Counted from the stretch's first letter, positions 31,615-43,816 are shown. The stretch: 64,000 bases of DNA from Adenophora triphylla var. japonica (GCA_022495995.1 JAFEMH010001356.1:186001-250000), one strand, 5' to 3'. Program-made: numbers and translations. The notes: a model not told the origin generated them from the sequence alone.

Positions 31615-34600
31615 GAGCCTATGACAACTTCTGCGGTTGCACGCACCCATCTTCCCCTAACATATTTGATCGGCGTTCTCTCCTAGCCGAGGTTCAGACA
31701 GTATGGGATGACGATTTCGACGATAGTGATGACGATGATGACGACGAAAGCGAGGAGTCAACTGAGGCCCAAGATCCAGAATCAGTCTGGAACAATCATG
31801 CCGAAAATGACCTCATGGGTGCCGGGCACAATGGGTGGTTGTCAGCCAGCGATGATGAAGGGCCGCCAGAAAATGCGGATCAGATACTAATGGAAACGGG
31901 CCCCCACGAAGTGTCCCTCGTAAGATGCACTTGTGGTCAATGCCCGGATACTTCAGGGAATGAAGAGCAACAAAGCCCACATGAAGAACAATACAAGTCC
32001 GAAATCCTAGAGCACAATGTTCCCTATAAGAACCTAGTGGGCGAATGGAGAAATTTCATTGAAGCACTGGTCAAAAAGGGAGGTTTCCAGCAATCGGCGG
32101 ACGATGAATTTGTAAATGTCATTGGCTCTTTTTCATCCTCCCCTAGAACTTATGGCATCACAACTGTAAGGGTCACTGCCGAGCCTCTCGAACACATCGA
32201 GTGCATGGAATCACTGAAAAGGGTTATGGACCTAAATGTCTCCCCAGTTGCTTTCATACCCATGGACCCGCATGACGCCTTCTTAATTGCTCCCGCACCC
32301 GACAGTGGACCCGTGGTACTCCTCATCTGGACCCAGATATACCGAGCTGCTACGTCAAACTGCGGAAGGGAGCATTGTCTGTCCTTCACTTGTGGTTGCC
32401 TTGTTTGCAAAGGCGAAAGGAAAAAGATGTATGATAAGATGGAGACTGACAGTCGAAAGATTGAAGAAACTTCGGAAGATGACCACGAAACCGAAGACAT
32501 GAAAGCTATGAATTTTCCTGGGGCTGAATATGTAGACGTCATAGAATTGAACACTGCCTACCATGCTTTGGGGAAAGGATTCTCGAACATACGATCCAAG
32601 CAGATAGTTGAAAATCTGTTAGAAAAGGGGAGACTGACTCCTATCCTCCCCAATGAGAAAGTAACCATGGTCAGATCAAACCCGCCCAGAGGCAAAGTAA
32701 CAATCCTTGTCAGGATTACCCAAGAAGAAATCACTTTTACCGAATGCATTTTAGCTCTGAAAGAGGTCCTGGACACTGGCATGATACCCGATGCACCTCC
32801 CACACAGAACGCCATAATCATCTCTAGCGCCGAGTATTACAAAAAGGAGCCAGATTTACTGCACTATACCGGAGATGAAAAGGAAAAGCCACCGAGCCCC
32901 GAGAGTAGCAGCTCCTACTGTATGATAACTATGGGCAAGGCAAGCTATGATTATGAGGATGAATCGGAAGATGCCCTAGTTATGTGGGCCATCCAAGGAA
33001 CGACGACGCAATCCCGGGTTCAGGAGCCCGTAACTTGGGAAGCAATCCAAAAGGCTGCCCAGGTAGGAACCAGTAAAGCTCAAAATCCCCAAGCTCAGCC
33101 CCTCACAATTGCTAAGCTCCGTCAGAACCAGTGGCCAGTAGCCAAACAAACTCCTCCGTTGACCCTGACAGCATTGAAGAAATCTAGCAAAGAAGCAACA
33201 GATAAGGAAGTTAACATGTTGACCAGGTCCGGGCAGATCTACCAAGGGAACCCCAAGGCAGATAAGAAGGCAGCAGATCAAGCACCTGGGGAGAACCGTA
33301 GCCCCTATGCCAAGACAGCCGAAACTCCTGACCCCGAGAAGGAGGATCCCGTGCTCACTCAGTTGAAACAGACTCAGACCAACATCTCTTTGTGGTCCCT
33401 ACTCACCTCGTCTTATCCTCACAAGCTAAAATTGGAAGAAATCCTGGCCCACACACTGGTCCCTATCTATGCTACCCCCGATGACGTAGTGCAATTGATT
33501 GGGAACATCCACTACGGGAACATAATCACTTTCACAGATCTTGATCTGCCTCAATTCGTAGCCGATCATAATGAGCCTCTCTTCGTCACAGTCCAGCTAG
33601 ACGAACGACGTCTCCCTCGGGTTTTAATTGACAATGGGTCCGGAATGAATATCCTCACAGCCAAGATCATAAGTCTGCTCGACATCAAGTCTACAGATCT
33701 GAAGCCTTCCTCCCTCACGGTCAAAGCGTATGATTCAACATCTCGTACAATACTTGGGGTTGCTACTTTGGACCTCTGGTTTGGCAAGAAAAGGATACCC
33801 GTGGAATTCCAGGTCATTGATATCCTAATTACCTTCAACGCTCTGTTGGGAAGACCCTGGCTGCACCAAGTCAAGTGGGTCGCTTTGAGTCTCCATCAGT
33901 GTGTAAAGTTCGTCTCAGATGGGGATCTAACGACCATTTATGGGGACCTAGTCACTTTGGAGGGCACTGATATGGGTGGAATACCTATTCTGGAGATCAA
34001 ACATGATGAGGAAGGCCTCATGCTAACAGGTTTCACAGCCGAGCCTCCTAAAGCCCAAGTTTGCAACGTGGATCTGACGGTCACTCAGGACAAAATCCCT
34101 CCAGTCTTGAAGATGATGAGACAGATGAGCTACCTGCCTGGCCTAGGTCTGGGGAAGCATCAACAAGGAACTCACAAAGTCATTGAGGTGAAAGAACAGA
34201 AAACTCGCCACGGCCTGGGATATGAACCAACCTCGGTGGATACTGCGAAAGAAAAGGAAATTGCTCAAAAAAGGGGAGAAGCTGTCGCGAGAGGGGTCCC
34301 GATCAATGGTCCTAAATCTCTCCCTTTCAGTCCTAATCTGGCTGACTACTTTGTAAAAGGCTCTCCACAGCAGGATACTGCCACAGTCAAAGACCCTACT
34401 CCTACAGAGGGATGGTTGAAGCTACAGGATAACCTCAGCAAGTTCAGGGGAACCAAAGCTAATCAGGTCCGTAGAATGTTTCTAGATCTACCCAAGATAC
34501 CTGGGGCTACCACCACCATGGAAAGCGAGTATACTTTCAAAGGCGTGTCAAGCCTAGTAGAGCAGTTCGAGAAACTTGCTACCGTGATCCCGATTGCCCA

Positions 34601-34727
34601 GGAAGGACCAAAAGCTGAGTTTGAGCTGACAGTGCCGAAAGCTAAAGCCACAGAGTTCCTTTCAGATGACTGGATGGTCCTGTTATGCACCAGCTATTCG
34701 GAGAAGAGGTCCAGGTGCCAGACCTGA
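31509..34727 (+). pseudogene. G2 Gag-protease linker, protease and G-patch
   Basis: This 1072-residue open frame starts inside the end of gag. It has an acidic run (DDDFDDSDDDDDD, near 31708-31750), then two related domains of roughly 100 residues (about 32150-32290 and 32690-32830) whose cores share an ECxxxLKxVxD pattern, then the retropepsin site PRVLIDNGSGMNIL (near 33620-33660) with ALLGRPWLH, and a G-patch-like segment LPGLGLGKHQQG (near 34135-34170) typical of Tat elements. The linker function is unknown and G1 lacks it. The frame ends at 34727 and RT continues in another frame from 34685. Confidence 0.8.
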
Positions 34728-37354
34728 TTGATTTTGGTTCAGTTAAGGAGATGGTAGCAATGATTGAGGGAGGAGGACAGAAACAATGCAATTCCCGAGT
34801 CATGAGGCCACTGACAGCAATGCCACTGAAGAATTGGGAAACTCTCTCGGGTCCGTCCGCAACCAAGGAAGAAATGATCACCAAGCTTGGATTGGTCCCC
34901 CGTCCCCTTGTGTCAACCTATGTAAAGTCCTCTGAGTCTCTCATTGTCGAGTTCGAGTCTCTAGAGTCGTCCGATGGCCTTACGCCTGAAGACTATGAGG
35001 TTGTACCAAATGCCGTATTCCCTTTCGTTCTTAATGAAATGATGAACCTTTCTGAGTATCCCCTGATTGCCACTTTAACTAATGATAAATTAACTAATAA
35101 TCTAAAAACAGTTAATAATGATTCACTAGATAAAGAAGCAGAAACATTAAATGAACAATATATTAAAGAAATCTTTAAGCAGGTTGTTCGAAAAAAGGAA
35201 AATCGAGCCCAAGCTGCCGAAGAGGTTTTGACATGTGTGAATCTGGGAACTGCGGAAGAGCCTAAAGAGACGCAAATTGGTAGCTTCTTCGAAGGAATTG
35301 AAAAGGATGCTCTGATTGAGCTACTAAGAGAATTTATGGATGTGTTTGCATGGTCCTATAAGGATATGCCTGGCCTCGACCCTTCCATAGTTGAACATCG
35401 GATACCGCTCGATCCGGAAGTCAAGCCAGTAAAGCAGAAGCTGAGAAGAATTAAGCCCGAATGGTCTCTGTAGCTGAAAGAGGAGATAGAAAAGATGCTC
35501 AGAGCAGGATTCATCAGGGTCATTGAATATCCGACATGGCTTTCCAACATAGTAACGGTAACCAAGGCCAACGGGAAGATCCGATGCTGTGTGGACTTCA
35601 GAGATCTGAACAAGGCTAGTCCAAAAGACGATTTTCCCCTACCAAATATTGACATGCTGGTGGATACCACGGCCAATTATGAGGTTAAATCCTTCGTCGA
35701 CGGCTTTGCCGGCTACAACCAGATCAAAATGGCAGAGGAAGACCAAGCCAAGACAGCCTTCACAACCCCTTGGGGCACGTACTGCTACACGGTTATGCCG
35801 TTCGGACTGAAGAACGCCGGGGCTACTTACCAGAGGGCAACTACAGCCTTGTTCCATGACATGATCCACAAAGAAATTGAGGTCTATGTGGATGATATGA
35901 TAATACATTCCAAAGGATCCGATGGCCAACACTTCGTTGATCTGAGAAAATTCTTCGGCCGCCTCCGAGACCACAACATGATACTGAATCCAGCCAAATG
36001 CACCTTCGGTGTAAGACGAGGCAAGGTACTAGGATATATGGTGACGGAACGGGGAATTGAAGTAGACCCCCAGAAAATCAAGGCCATAGTCGAAATGAAA
36101 CCACCTCAGACGCTGACAGAAGTAAAATCCTTCATGGGAAGACTGCAATACATAAGCCGTTTTGTAAATCAGCTAACCTCGATCTGCGAACCGATTTTTA
36201 AGTTGATGAAGAAAAGTGCCTACACGGAATGGACTCCAGAATGCCAGTTCGCTTTTGAAAAGATCAAGGCGTACCTTGTGAATCCCCCAATCCTTTGCAC
36301 ACCACATCAGCAAAAGCCACTATTGCTATATCTAACTGTCACGGATACAACAATTGGGGCTATGTTAGCTCAAGAGAAGAAAGATTCCAAGGTTGAAAAT
36401 GCCATCTACTTCGTAAGCAGAAAGCTTCAAGGGAGTGAACTCAATTACTCTGCTTGTGAAAAGACTTGCGCAGGCCTGGTCTGGGTAGTGGAAAAGTTGA
36501 AGCACTACATGCAGTCTCACCCGATACATCTGGTTTCGAAGTTGGACCCCATCAAATATTTGTTCGACAAGCCTTCCATCTCCATGAGGTTGGCAAAGTG
36601 GTCGTTCTTCGTGGCTAAATACGACATCACTTACGTGATGAGAAAATTCGTGAAAGGGCGAATAATGGCGGAACAGTTGGCCGACTTTCCAAGTGATGAG
36701 TCCCGAGGACCTGAACCCCAATTCCCTGATGACGGAATCTTTGCTCTAGAAGGAGAAAATCGTTGGCAGCTCTTCTTTGACGGGGCGTCAAACAAAAGGG
36801 GAAATGGAATAGGAATGCTTTTGGTCGATCCTACTGACGAGCATACCCCTATAGCAATAAAGTTGAACTTCAAGGTTACCAACAACGCCGCCGAATATGA
36901 AGCTTGCATAGCCGGGTTGGAGGCCGCTCTTGAAAGAAATATCAAAGAGTTGGAAGTGTATGGTGACTCTGCCCTCATCATCAACCAGGTCTCTAACAAA
37001 TGGAAGACCGTGGACCCGGGTCTACAAAAATATCACACTTATATGGAAGAGCTAGTGACACAAGTCAAGGAAATCAGCTTTCATTACTTGCCCAGAGATC
37101 GCAACAGGTTCGCAGATGCTCTGGCAACACTAGCCTCTCTCGTTGAAATACCTGAAGGAAAGTTTGTCAAACCATTCAGAGTCGGGAGAAGAGAAAACCC
37201 AGCTTATTGCTTCGAGATCGAAGTGGAGACCGAACTGGCCAATGATCCCTGGTATACCCAGATTTATCAGTACTTGAAGAACGGCGAAGCCTCTTTCAAA
37301 AATGAAGATGGGGAATATAAAGAAGGAATCAAAGCAAAAAGCCTCTCGCCCTAA
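34685..37354 (+). pseudogene. G2 reverse transcriptase, RNase H and second (aRNH) RNase H
   Basis: RT copies the RNA into DNA; RNase H removes the template. One frame covers the region, with a single TAG at 35471. RT motifs include CVDFRDLNKASPKDDFPLP (near 35590-35645), VMPFGLKNAGATYQR and the catalytic YVDD (near 35884-35895). The first RNase H runs about 36220-36700 (VSRKLQGSELNYSACEK). The second begins FFDGASNKRGNGIG (near 36775) with NNAAEYEA and YGDSALIINQV, the aRNH type acquired by Tat elements. The frame breaks near 37340-37380 before integrase. Confidence 0.9.
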
Positions 37355-38515
37355 AGCGACTCGCCTCCCACTATGTTCTTTTGGGAAATATGCTGTACAA
37401 GAAGCGCTATCAAGGCCCCCTCCTGCGGTGTATCAGCAAACAAGAGGCCACTGAACTCGTGAAAGAAATACATGGTGGTACCTGTGGTCCCCACATGAAT
37501 GCTCGGGCTCTAATGCAAATCATACTGAGAATGGGGTACTTTTGGATCTCCATAGAAAGCGGCGCATCCAGTTCGTCAGAAGCTGCGACAAATGCCAGCG
37601 GTACTCGAAACTCAACCACTTGCCTCCTCACGAGCTCTACTGCATGACAACCCCTTGGCCTTTCATCACTTGGGGAATTGATTTCATAGGCAAAATCACA
37701 CCATCAGGCAGCAACGGCCACGAATTCGTCCTGGTAGCAGTGGACTATTTCACCAAATGGGTCAAAGCCAAATCCTACAAAGTCCTCAACTCAAAGAAAG
37801 TAGCCCTCTTCATAAAAGAGAACATCATATGCAGATACGGGTTGCCAGCCGAAATCATCTCAGATAATGGATCCCACTTTGAGGGAATGCGACGAGTGCT
37901 AGCGGAATTCAGAATAACCCGTCACAAGTCATCTCCCTATAGGCCCCAAACTAACGGAGCCGTCGAAGCAGCAAACAAGACCTTGGAAAACATCATTCGG
38001 AAAATGGTTGTCTGAGGCAGAGATTGGCCTGACAAACTTCACCTTGCTCCCTGGGGATACAGAACATCCGTCAGAACGGCAACCGGGGAAACACCATTTG
38101 CTCTCACCTACGGAATGGAAGCCGTGCTCCCAGTCGAGCTAGAGATCCCCTCACTCCGTGTGCTGTTAGAAATTCAGATCAACGAGGTCGAATGGCTCCA
38201 GAGTCGCCATGATGAATTGGCCCTGCTAGATGAACGTCGATTGAGAGCCAGGAACATATCCGAGCTTACCAAGGAAGGATGACCAGAGCCTTCGATAAGA
38301 AAGTGAAACACCGGGACATCAGGGAAGGTGACCTAGTTTTGAAAGAAAAGCCCCCAGTCAGCATCAACCCGCTTGGCAAATGGGAGCCTGTCTGGGTCGG
38401 ACCATACGTCGTTCAGAAAATCTTCTCCGGAGGAGCCATGCAACTCGCAGACCTCGACGAAAATCCTTTTGTACACCCAGTAAATGGCGACAAGCTGCGC
38501 AGATACTACGCGTGA
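37355..38515 (+). pseudogene. G2 integrase, three frame breaks or stops
   Basis: The zinc domain (HGGTCGPHMNAR ... RSCDKCQ) is split by a frame change near 37560, the same place as in G1. The core has all three acidic residues: WGIDFIGK, ISDNGSHF and NGAVEAANKTLE. A TGA at 38013 and another frame change before 38279 break the C-terminal part, which ends at TGA 38513-38515 after a WVGPYVVQKIFSGGAM segment shared with G1. Unlike G1, the catalytic triad is intact. Confidence 0.85.
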
Positions 38516-38540
38516 AACACCGAGTCATCTCCCAATAAGA

Positions 38541-38626
38541 GTGCTAAAAGAGTAATACCCAACTAGGTTGAAAAATCCGAAAGGACGGCCTAGGTAAAAG
38601 ACAGGGTTGCACAAAAAAATAAATAA

Positions 38627-38696
<70 letters not shown>

Positions 38697-38777
38697 GTAC
38701 TAAAAGAGTAATACCCAACTAGGTTGAAAAACCCGAAAGGGCGGCCTAGGTAAAAGACGGGGTTGCACAAAAAAATA

Positions 38778-38841
<64 letters not shown>

Positions 38842-38989
38842 TGCTAAAAGAGTAATACCCAACTAGGTTGAAAAACCCGAAAGGGCGGTCTAGGTAAAAG
38901 ACAGGGTTGCACCAAAAAAAAAAAAAGAAAAAAAAAGGTGCTAAAAGAGTAATACCCAACTAGGTTGAAAACCCGAAAGGGAGGCCTAG
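38541..38989 (+). repeat. Post-pol repeat: four ~72-bp units separated by AT microsatellites
   Basis: Units lie at 38541-38612, 38697-38768, 38841-38912 and 38938-38989, the last cut by M1. Each has a GTGC...GCAC closing stem (GTAC in the second unit), CAAC-TAG-GTTG, and CCC-GAAA-GGG with a GNRA loop. Related units occur at the same place in M1 and M2. Confidence 0.75.
38632..38837. repeat. (AT)n microsatellites
   Basis: Two pure AT runs (about 38632-38690 and 38786-38836) sit between the post-pol units. The ORF read through them is an artefact. Confidence 0.9.
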
Positions 38990-39639
38990 TGTGAATGTGT
39001 GCCCAAATTTTTGTTGGATTCACGCGAGTTTGAAGACATCCGGTTTAATTTGAAAAACGAAGTCGCCACGCCATTTTGATTTCCTCAAAACTTTGAAAAA
39101 AAGGATTTATGGGTTCGGAGGTTAAGTTACCCCTTGGGAAGAACGGATCGTCGTTCACCCAAGGTGCCTTGCCGTAGCAAGTCTCCCTAGATTCCGTTTA
39201 TCGTGCTTGCTTGCGTGCTTTCTTGTGTGCATGTGTTTGAATAAAAGGGGAGGGAATGTCCCAAGTTGTCTTTCGGACGTACAAATCATTTATTGGTTGT
39301 CGCTCGGGATTTCTTGAATTTTATGTATTCGGGATTTTGATCCCGTCCTTATCTTGGACTTCTGATCATCGCATTTTAACCTCGGAACTTGCGTGATCGA
39401 GAGAAGGACTCTCTTTTATAGTCCAAAAATGAGGTTCTTTAGGAAGGAATGTCCTTAGCCCATCAATCCTACACCTTAAGACGATTGAGCTTATATGGAT
39501 GCTTCATGCTCGTCTTAAGTGATAATCGGAGATATCGGGTTCAAGGTTATCCCTTTCTAAAGAGATTATGGAACCTTTAATGGAAGAAACGATGTAAAGA
39601 TAGGATCTTTACACCGGTCCGTTCCAAGGTTGCTAATGG

Positions 39640-40110
39640 GGACATGGGGGAATGCATGTAAAAATGACATTTTTAGTGAAAAGATGACATTTTTGGGTTG
39701 CAAATGATGCTTTTTGGTTTAAAGAAGTGATCTTTATGCAAAGGATGCATTTGATTTGCAAAGGATGCATTTTTATGAGGAAAAGTAGGATTTAATATGC
39801 AAAGGATGCATAAAGGTTCCATTTTTGAAAGCAAAGGATGCTAAGTTCATGCAAAGAGATGATTTTTGATGCAAAGGATGCATGTAAATGGGTTTTAGGT
39901 GGCAAAGGATGCCCCTTTATTATAAAGACATGATTTTTATATGCAAATGATGCATTTTGGATGTAAAGATTGCATTTTTATGAGCAAAGGATGCATAAAG
40001 ATGATATTTTTATTGTAAAAAAGGGAGTTTTTAGGTGCAAAGGATGCACCTTTGATTCAAAGATTACATTTTTAATAGCAAGTGATGCCTATTTCATGCA
40101 AAGGGGGAAG
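39640..40110 (-). repeat. ATGCAAAGGATGCAT-type repeats in M1 LTR
   Basis: About a dozen imperfect units of 20-40 bp contain TGCAAAGGATGCA, an inverted repeat of TGCA around AAGGA. In the element's RNA they would form ATGCA-TCCTT-TGCAT hairpins downstream of the promoter. The same array is in both M2 LTRs. Confidence 0.65.
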
Positions 40111-40432
40111 GGGGGTATGATAAAGATATGATCTTTAATGATAAGTACCAAGTCCCAAGCAAGATAATGACAATATATGAATGCAATGAGCAATTTAAAT
40201 CATATAGAGCAAGTAAAATGCAAGGTTAAGAGAGTGAGAGGTTAACAATGGTGGTGGCCTCTTCTCCTTTGGGTTGAGCTAGGTGGAAGGACCAACTCTT
40301 GGAGGCTTCAAGGAGGAGGGGGGTGGCTTCTTGGCACCTTCAACTTCCTGATCTTCGTGGAGTATTTAGAGAGTGTTTTTATGCTGGTATTGCTCTCCTT
40401 ATTGTTGTAGTTAAATGGGTAGAGGAGGGCTC

Positions 40433-40506
40433 TATTTATAGGCAGTCTGGATAAGGCTAATGAAGCCGTGCGGCTAGGAGTCTTCTCCTAATGTAGCCGT
40501 GCGGCA
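40433..40506 (-). promoter_or_regulatory. Paired AGCCGTGCGGCT dyads and TATA box, M1 LTR
   Basis: AGCCGTGCGGCT (40464-40475) and AGCCGTGCGGCA (40495-40506) are 31 bp apart. On the minus strand the nearer core ends 25 bp before TATAAATA (40440-40433). Confidence 0.7.
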
Positions 40507-40744
40507 TTATCCACAATGACTCAGCATGTTTCTAGAATCATGCAAGGTGGCAATTCTAGAAGCTTTTTGGAATTAAGAAAAACGTGTTTTTTAATTACTA
40601 AGCATTCTCTTCAGCCCTTAAGAGGTTTGGAACAGTTTCGGAATTGCTCCGGAACTCTAGGAAAGTCTGGAAAATTACCGGGATATTTACCGGAATTGCC
40701 GGGAAAATTAACCGGAAGGCATGAGCCAAATTTGGGTACTTACA

Positions 40745-40757
40745 GAAGCCCCTCGGC
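40745..40757 (-). other. M1 polypurine tract
   Basis: The minus strand reads GCCGAGGGGCTTC directly before the LTR, sharing GAGGGGCTTC with G1. Confidence 0.75.
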
Positions 40758-40871
40758 AACGTCACTTGCAGGGCGAGTGGGGTTGTCGATAGAAAAGGAT
40801 CCAATCTGGCGAATGCCGAGACGGATTAGGATGACCAAGGTGGTCGAGTGGCTAAACCTCTGGAAGGCTAC

Positions 40872-40907
40872 CTACGTATCCCGAGAGGGAATCAAGCCAG
40901 GCCGTAG
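40872..40907 (-). other. Three-way-junction motif, M1 copy 1
   Basis: CTACG/CGTAG outer arms and TCCCT-CTC-GGGA inner arm on the minus strand; the first inner hairpin is weak. Confidence 0.6.
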
Positions 40908-41212
40908 TTCTGAAAAGATCCGCTGAGGAATAGAGAAGAGAAAACTGGTCTCTTGCTGGGGAAATAGAAGAGAAAATGACCTAGGAGGTCAGTCGTTGAT
41001 CCTTTTGGGGATATGCTAGAAGTGACCGATGTGGTCGGATATCTGGACCTTTATGAGGGGCTACTTCACCACTGAGGAGTGACGAATGACAAAGGGGCGA
41101 CCAATGTGGTCTGATGGCTGGACCTTTATGAAAGGATGCCTCACCACTGAGGAGCGATGATGGAAGAGGGTGACCATTGCGGTCGGATGGCTGGACCTTT
41201 ATAAAAGGCTAC

Positions 41213-41247
41213 CTACGTATCCCGGAGGAATCAAGCCTTGATCGTAG
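41213..41247 (-). other. Three-way-junction motif, M1 copy 2
   Basis: CTACG/CGTAG encloses ATCAAGGCTTGAT and TCC-TCC-GGGA on the minus strand. Confidence 0.65.
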
Positions 41248-41315
41248 TTCAAGAAGATCCACTGGGGAAAGGAGGTGTCATATGTGACGAATTGGCTAAA
41301 TCTAAAGTAGGCTAC

Positions 41316-41349
41316 CTACGTATCCCGGAGGAATCAAGTCAGGCCGTAG
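41316..41349 (-). other. Three-way-junction motif, M1 copy 3
   Basis: Same outer arms and inner TCC/GGA arm; the first inner hairpin reads GCCTGACTTGAT and pairs poorly. Confidence 0.55.
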
Positions 41350-41366
41350 TTCGAACTTTTATTGAG

Positions 41367-42853
41367 TCGAAATGTTATTCCTTCATCCGGGAATAACAAA
41401 GATCGAAAGAGAGCGAAATGTTATTCCTTCATTCTGGAATAACAGAGATCGCGAGAGAGGTCGAAATATTATTCCTTCATCTTGGAATAACGGAGATCGA
41501 AAGAGAGCGAAATGTTATTCCTTCATTCGGGAATAACGGAGATCGCAAGAGAGCGAAATGTTATTCCTTCATTCTGGAATAACGGAGATCGCGAGAGAGG
41601 TCGAAATGTTATTCCTTCATCTTGGAATAACGGAGATCGAAATGTTATTCCTTCATTCGGGAATAACAGAGATCGCGAGAGAGCGAAATGTTATTCCTTC
41701 ATTCTGGAATAACGGAGATCGCGAGAGAGGTCGAAACGTTATTCCTTCATCTTGGAATAACGGAGATCGAAAGAGAGCGAAATGTTATTCCTTCATTCGG
41801 GAATAACGGAGATCGCGAGAGATGGCGAAATGTTATTCCTTTATTCGGGAATAACGGAGATCGCGAGAGAGCGAAATGTTATTCCTTCATTCTGGAATAA
41901 CGGAGATCGCGAGAGAGGTCGAAATGTTATTCCTTCATCTTGGAATAATGGAGATCGAAAGAGAGCGAAATGTTATTCCTTCATTCGGGAATAACGGAGA
42001 TCGCGAGAGAGCGAAATGTTATTCCTTCATTCTGGAATAACGGAGATCGCGAGAGAAGTCGAATGTTATTCCTTCATCTTGGAATAACGGAGATCGAAAG
42101 AGAGCGAAATGTTATTCCTTCATTCGGGAATAACGGAGATCGCGAGAGAGCGAAATGTTATTCCTTCATTCTGGAATAACGGAGATCGCGAGAGAGGTCA
42201 AAATGTTATTCCTTCATCTTGGAATAACGGAGATCGAAAGAGAGCGAAATGTTATTCCTTCATTCGGGAATAACTGAGATCGCGAGAGAGCGAGAAATGT
42301 TATTCCTTCATTCTGGAATAACGGAGATCGCGAGAGAGGTCGAAATGTTATTCCTTCATCTTGGAATAACGGAGATCGAAAGAGAGCGAAATGTTATTCC
42401 TTCATTCGGGAATAACGGAGATCGCGAGAGATGGCAAAATGTTATTCCTTTATTCGGGAATAACGGAGATCGCGAGAGAGCAAAATGTTATTTCTTCATT
42501 CTGGAATAACGGAGATCGCGAGAGAGGTCGAAATGTTATTCCTTCATCTTGGAATAACGGAAATCGAAAGAGAGCGAAATGTTATTCCTTCATTCGGGAA
42601 TAACGGAGATCGCGAGAGAGCGAAATGTTATTCCTTCATTCTGGAATAACGGAGATCGCGAGAGATAGCGAAATGTTATTCCTTCATTCTAGAATAACGG
42701 AGATCGCGAGAGAGCGAAATGTTATTCCTTCATCCTGAAATAATGGAGATCGCGAGAGAGGTCGAAATGTTATTCCTTCATCCGGGAATAACGGAGATCG
42801 AAAGAGAGCGAAATGTTATTCCTTCATTCGGGAATAACGGAGATCGCGAGGAA
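41367..42853 (-). repeat. Large minisatellite, about 32 units of 43-49 bp, each with an 8-bp stem
   Basis: Each unit has GTTATTCC and GGAATAAC, an 8-bp inverted repeat, around a variable 8-nt centre (TTCATTCG, TTCATTCT, TTCATCTT), then GGAGATCGCGAGAGA. Nearly all units keep the arms while centres vary in a higher-order pattern. The short plus-strand ORFs across it are artefacts. Confidence 0.85.
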
Positions 42854-42875
42854 GAATGAATTTTGTAAAGAAGTA

Positions 42876-43205
42876 GGAAGGACTCAATAATTATTTGTAA
42901 AGAAAGTGGGACGTACCCGATAATTTTTTGTAAAGAAAGTGGGACATACCCGATAATTTTTTGTAAAGAAAGTGGGACGTACCCGATAATTTTTTGTAAA
43001 GAAAGTGGGACGTACCCGATAATTTTTTGTAAAGAAAGTGGGACGTACCCGATAATTTTTTGTAAAGAAAGTGGGACGTACCCAATAATTTTTTGTAAAG
43101 AAAGTTGGACGTACCCGATAATTTTTTGTAAAGAAAGTGGGACGTGCCCGATAATTTTTTGTAAAGAAAGTGGGATGTACCCGATAACTTTTGTAAAGAA
43201 ACGGG
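42876..43205 (-). repeat. 34-bp tandem repeat, about 10 units
   Basis: Units contain GTAAAGAAAGTGGGACGTAC and CCGATAATTTTTT, with GGG-ACGTA-CCC as a weak dyad. The 183-codon minus-strand ORF reading through it is only a product of the repeat. Confidence 0.85.
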
Positions 43206-43816
43206 AAGGACCCGATACTTTTGAGAGATAGGATTGAAAATGCCAGGGGCAAAATTAATAAAACGAGCCACGGGGCTATATTTGTAAAATAGGCCACGGG
43301 GGCACTAGAAGGAAAATTTGATTGATTTAAGAAATATAATTGGATATGCCAGGGGCGTAAAGGGTAAAATAGGCCTATGGGGACAAAATTCGTAAAATTG
43401 GGCCTACAGGGGCAAAAATTGTAAAATCCAGCCACATGGGCTAAGTATGTCGCACGACTTTGTATGCCAAGTGGCTAGGTTTTTCGCGTGACAAAGGTAG
43501 CCTGAACTGTACTTTACAAAACCTTTGGAATTGGACTGGAATTGCCGACACGGGTTGGAATTGGGTGACCAAAGGGGTCACATGCCTGATCCTACCAGGG
43601 CATGGCGAAGAGATACTGGTCCCTTACTATAAGAATGGAAACAGGGTGACCTAGGAGGTCAAACGGCCGATTCTACTGGGAATGTGCCAAATAAAGGGGG
43701 GTGACCAATGTGGTCAGATAGTTAGGCTTTTATGAAAAGCTTACGCACCATTGAAGAACGGTGAAAGAAACAGGTGACCAATGTGGTTGGATGGCTGGAC
43801 CTTTATGAAAGGCTAC
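43206..43816. other. M1 3' region, no gene seen
   Basis: This holds short variants of GCCACGGGGGCA-type sequence near 43265-43440 and GTCGCACGAC at about 43450, a dyad like that in the C1 3' LTR. No coding sequence is supported. Confidence 0.4.

Larger units (their letters stand above)
25872..38989 (+). mobile_element. G2: Tat-clade Ty3/gypsy element with near-complete gag-pol, 3' end displaced by M1
   Basis: G2 inserted into the C2 integrase gene and was itself interrupted by M1 at 38989, so its remaining 3' region and 3' LTR lie outside the window. It has an LTR, tRNA-Arg-type primer site, leader, gag, a long Gag-protease linker, protease, G-patch, RT, RNase H, a second aRNH-type RNase H, and integrase. 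Gene order and the extra RNase H are diagnostic of Tat. Several stops and frame changes mean this copy is dead. Confidence 0.9.
38990..40744 (-). repeat. M1 3' LTR
   Basis: 1755 bp, reading TGTAAGTACCCAAATTTGG on the minus strand at 40744 and ending at 38990. Its end matches 63755-64000 with few changes. It is followed by the polypurine tract. Confidence 0.9.

Noticed and set aside
38525..38959. 144-codon minus-strand ORF with Ile/Tyr runs
   Set aside because: It is a translation of AT microsatellites and post-pol repeats.
41367..43205. CRISPR-like repeat array
   Set aside because: Units are head to tail without unique spacers, and the setting is a plant retrotransposon.
42884..43435. 183-codon minus-strand ORF with a repeated FTKNY phrase
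   Set aside because: It only reads through the 34-bp tandem repeat; the unit length and lack of in-repeat stops explain it.
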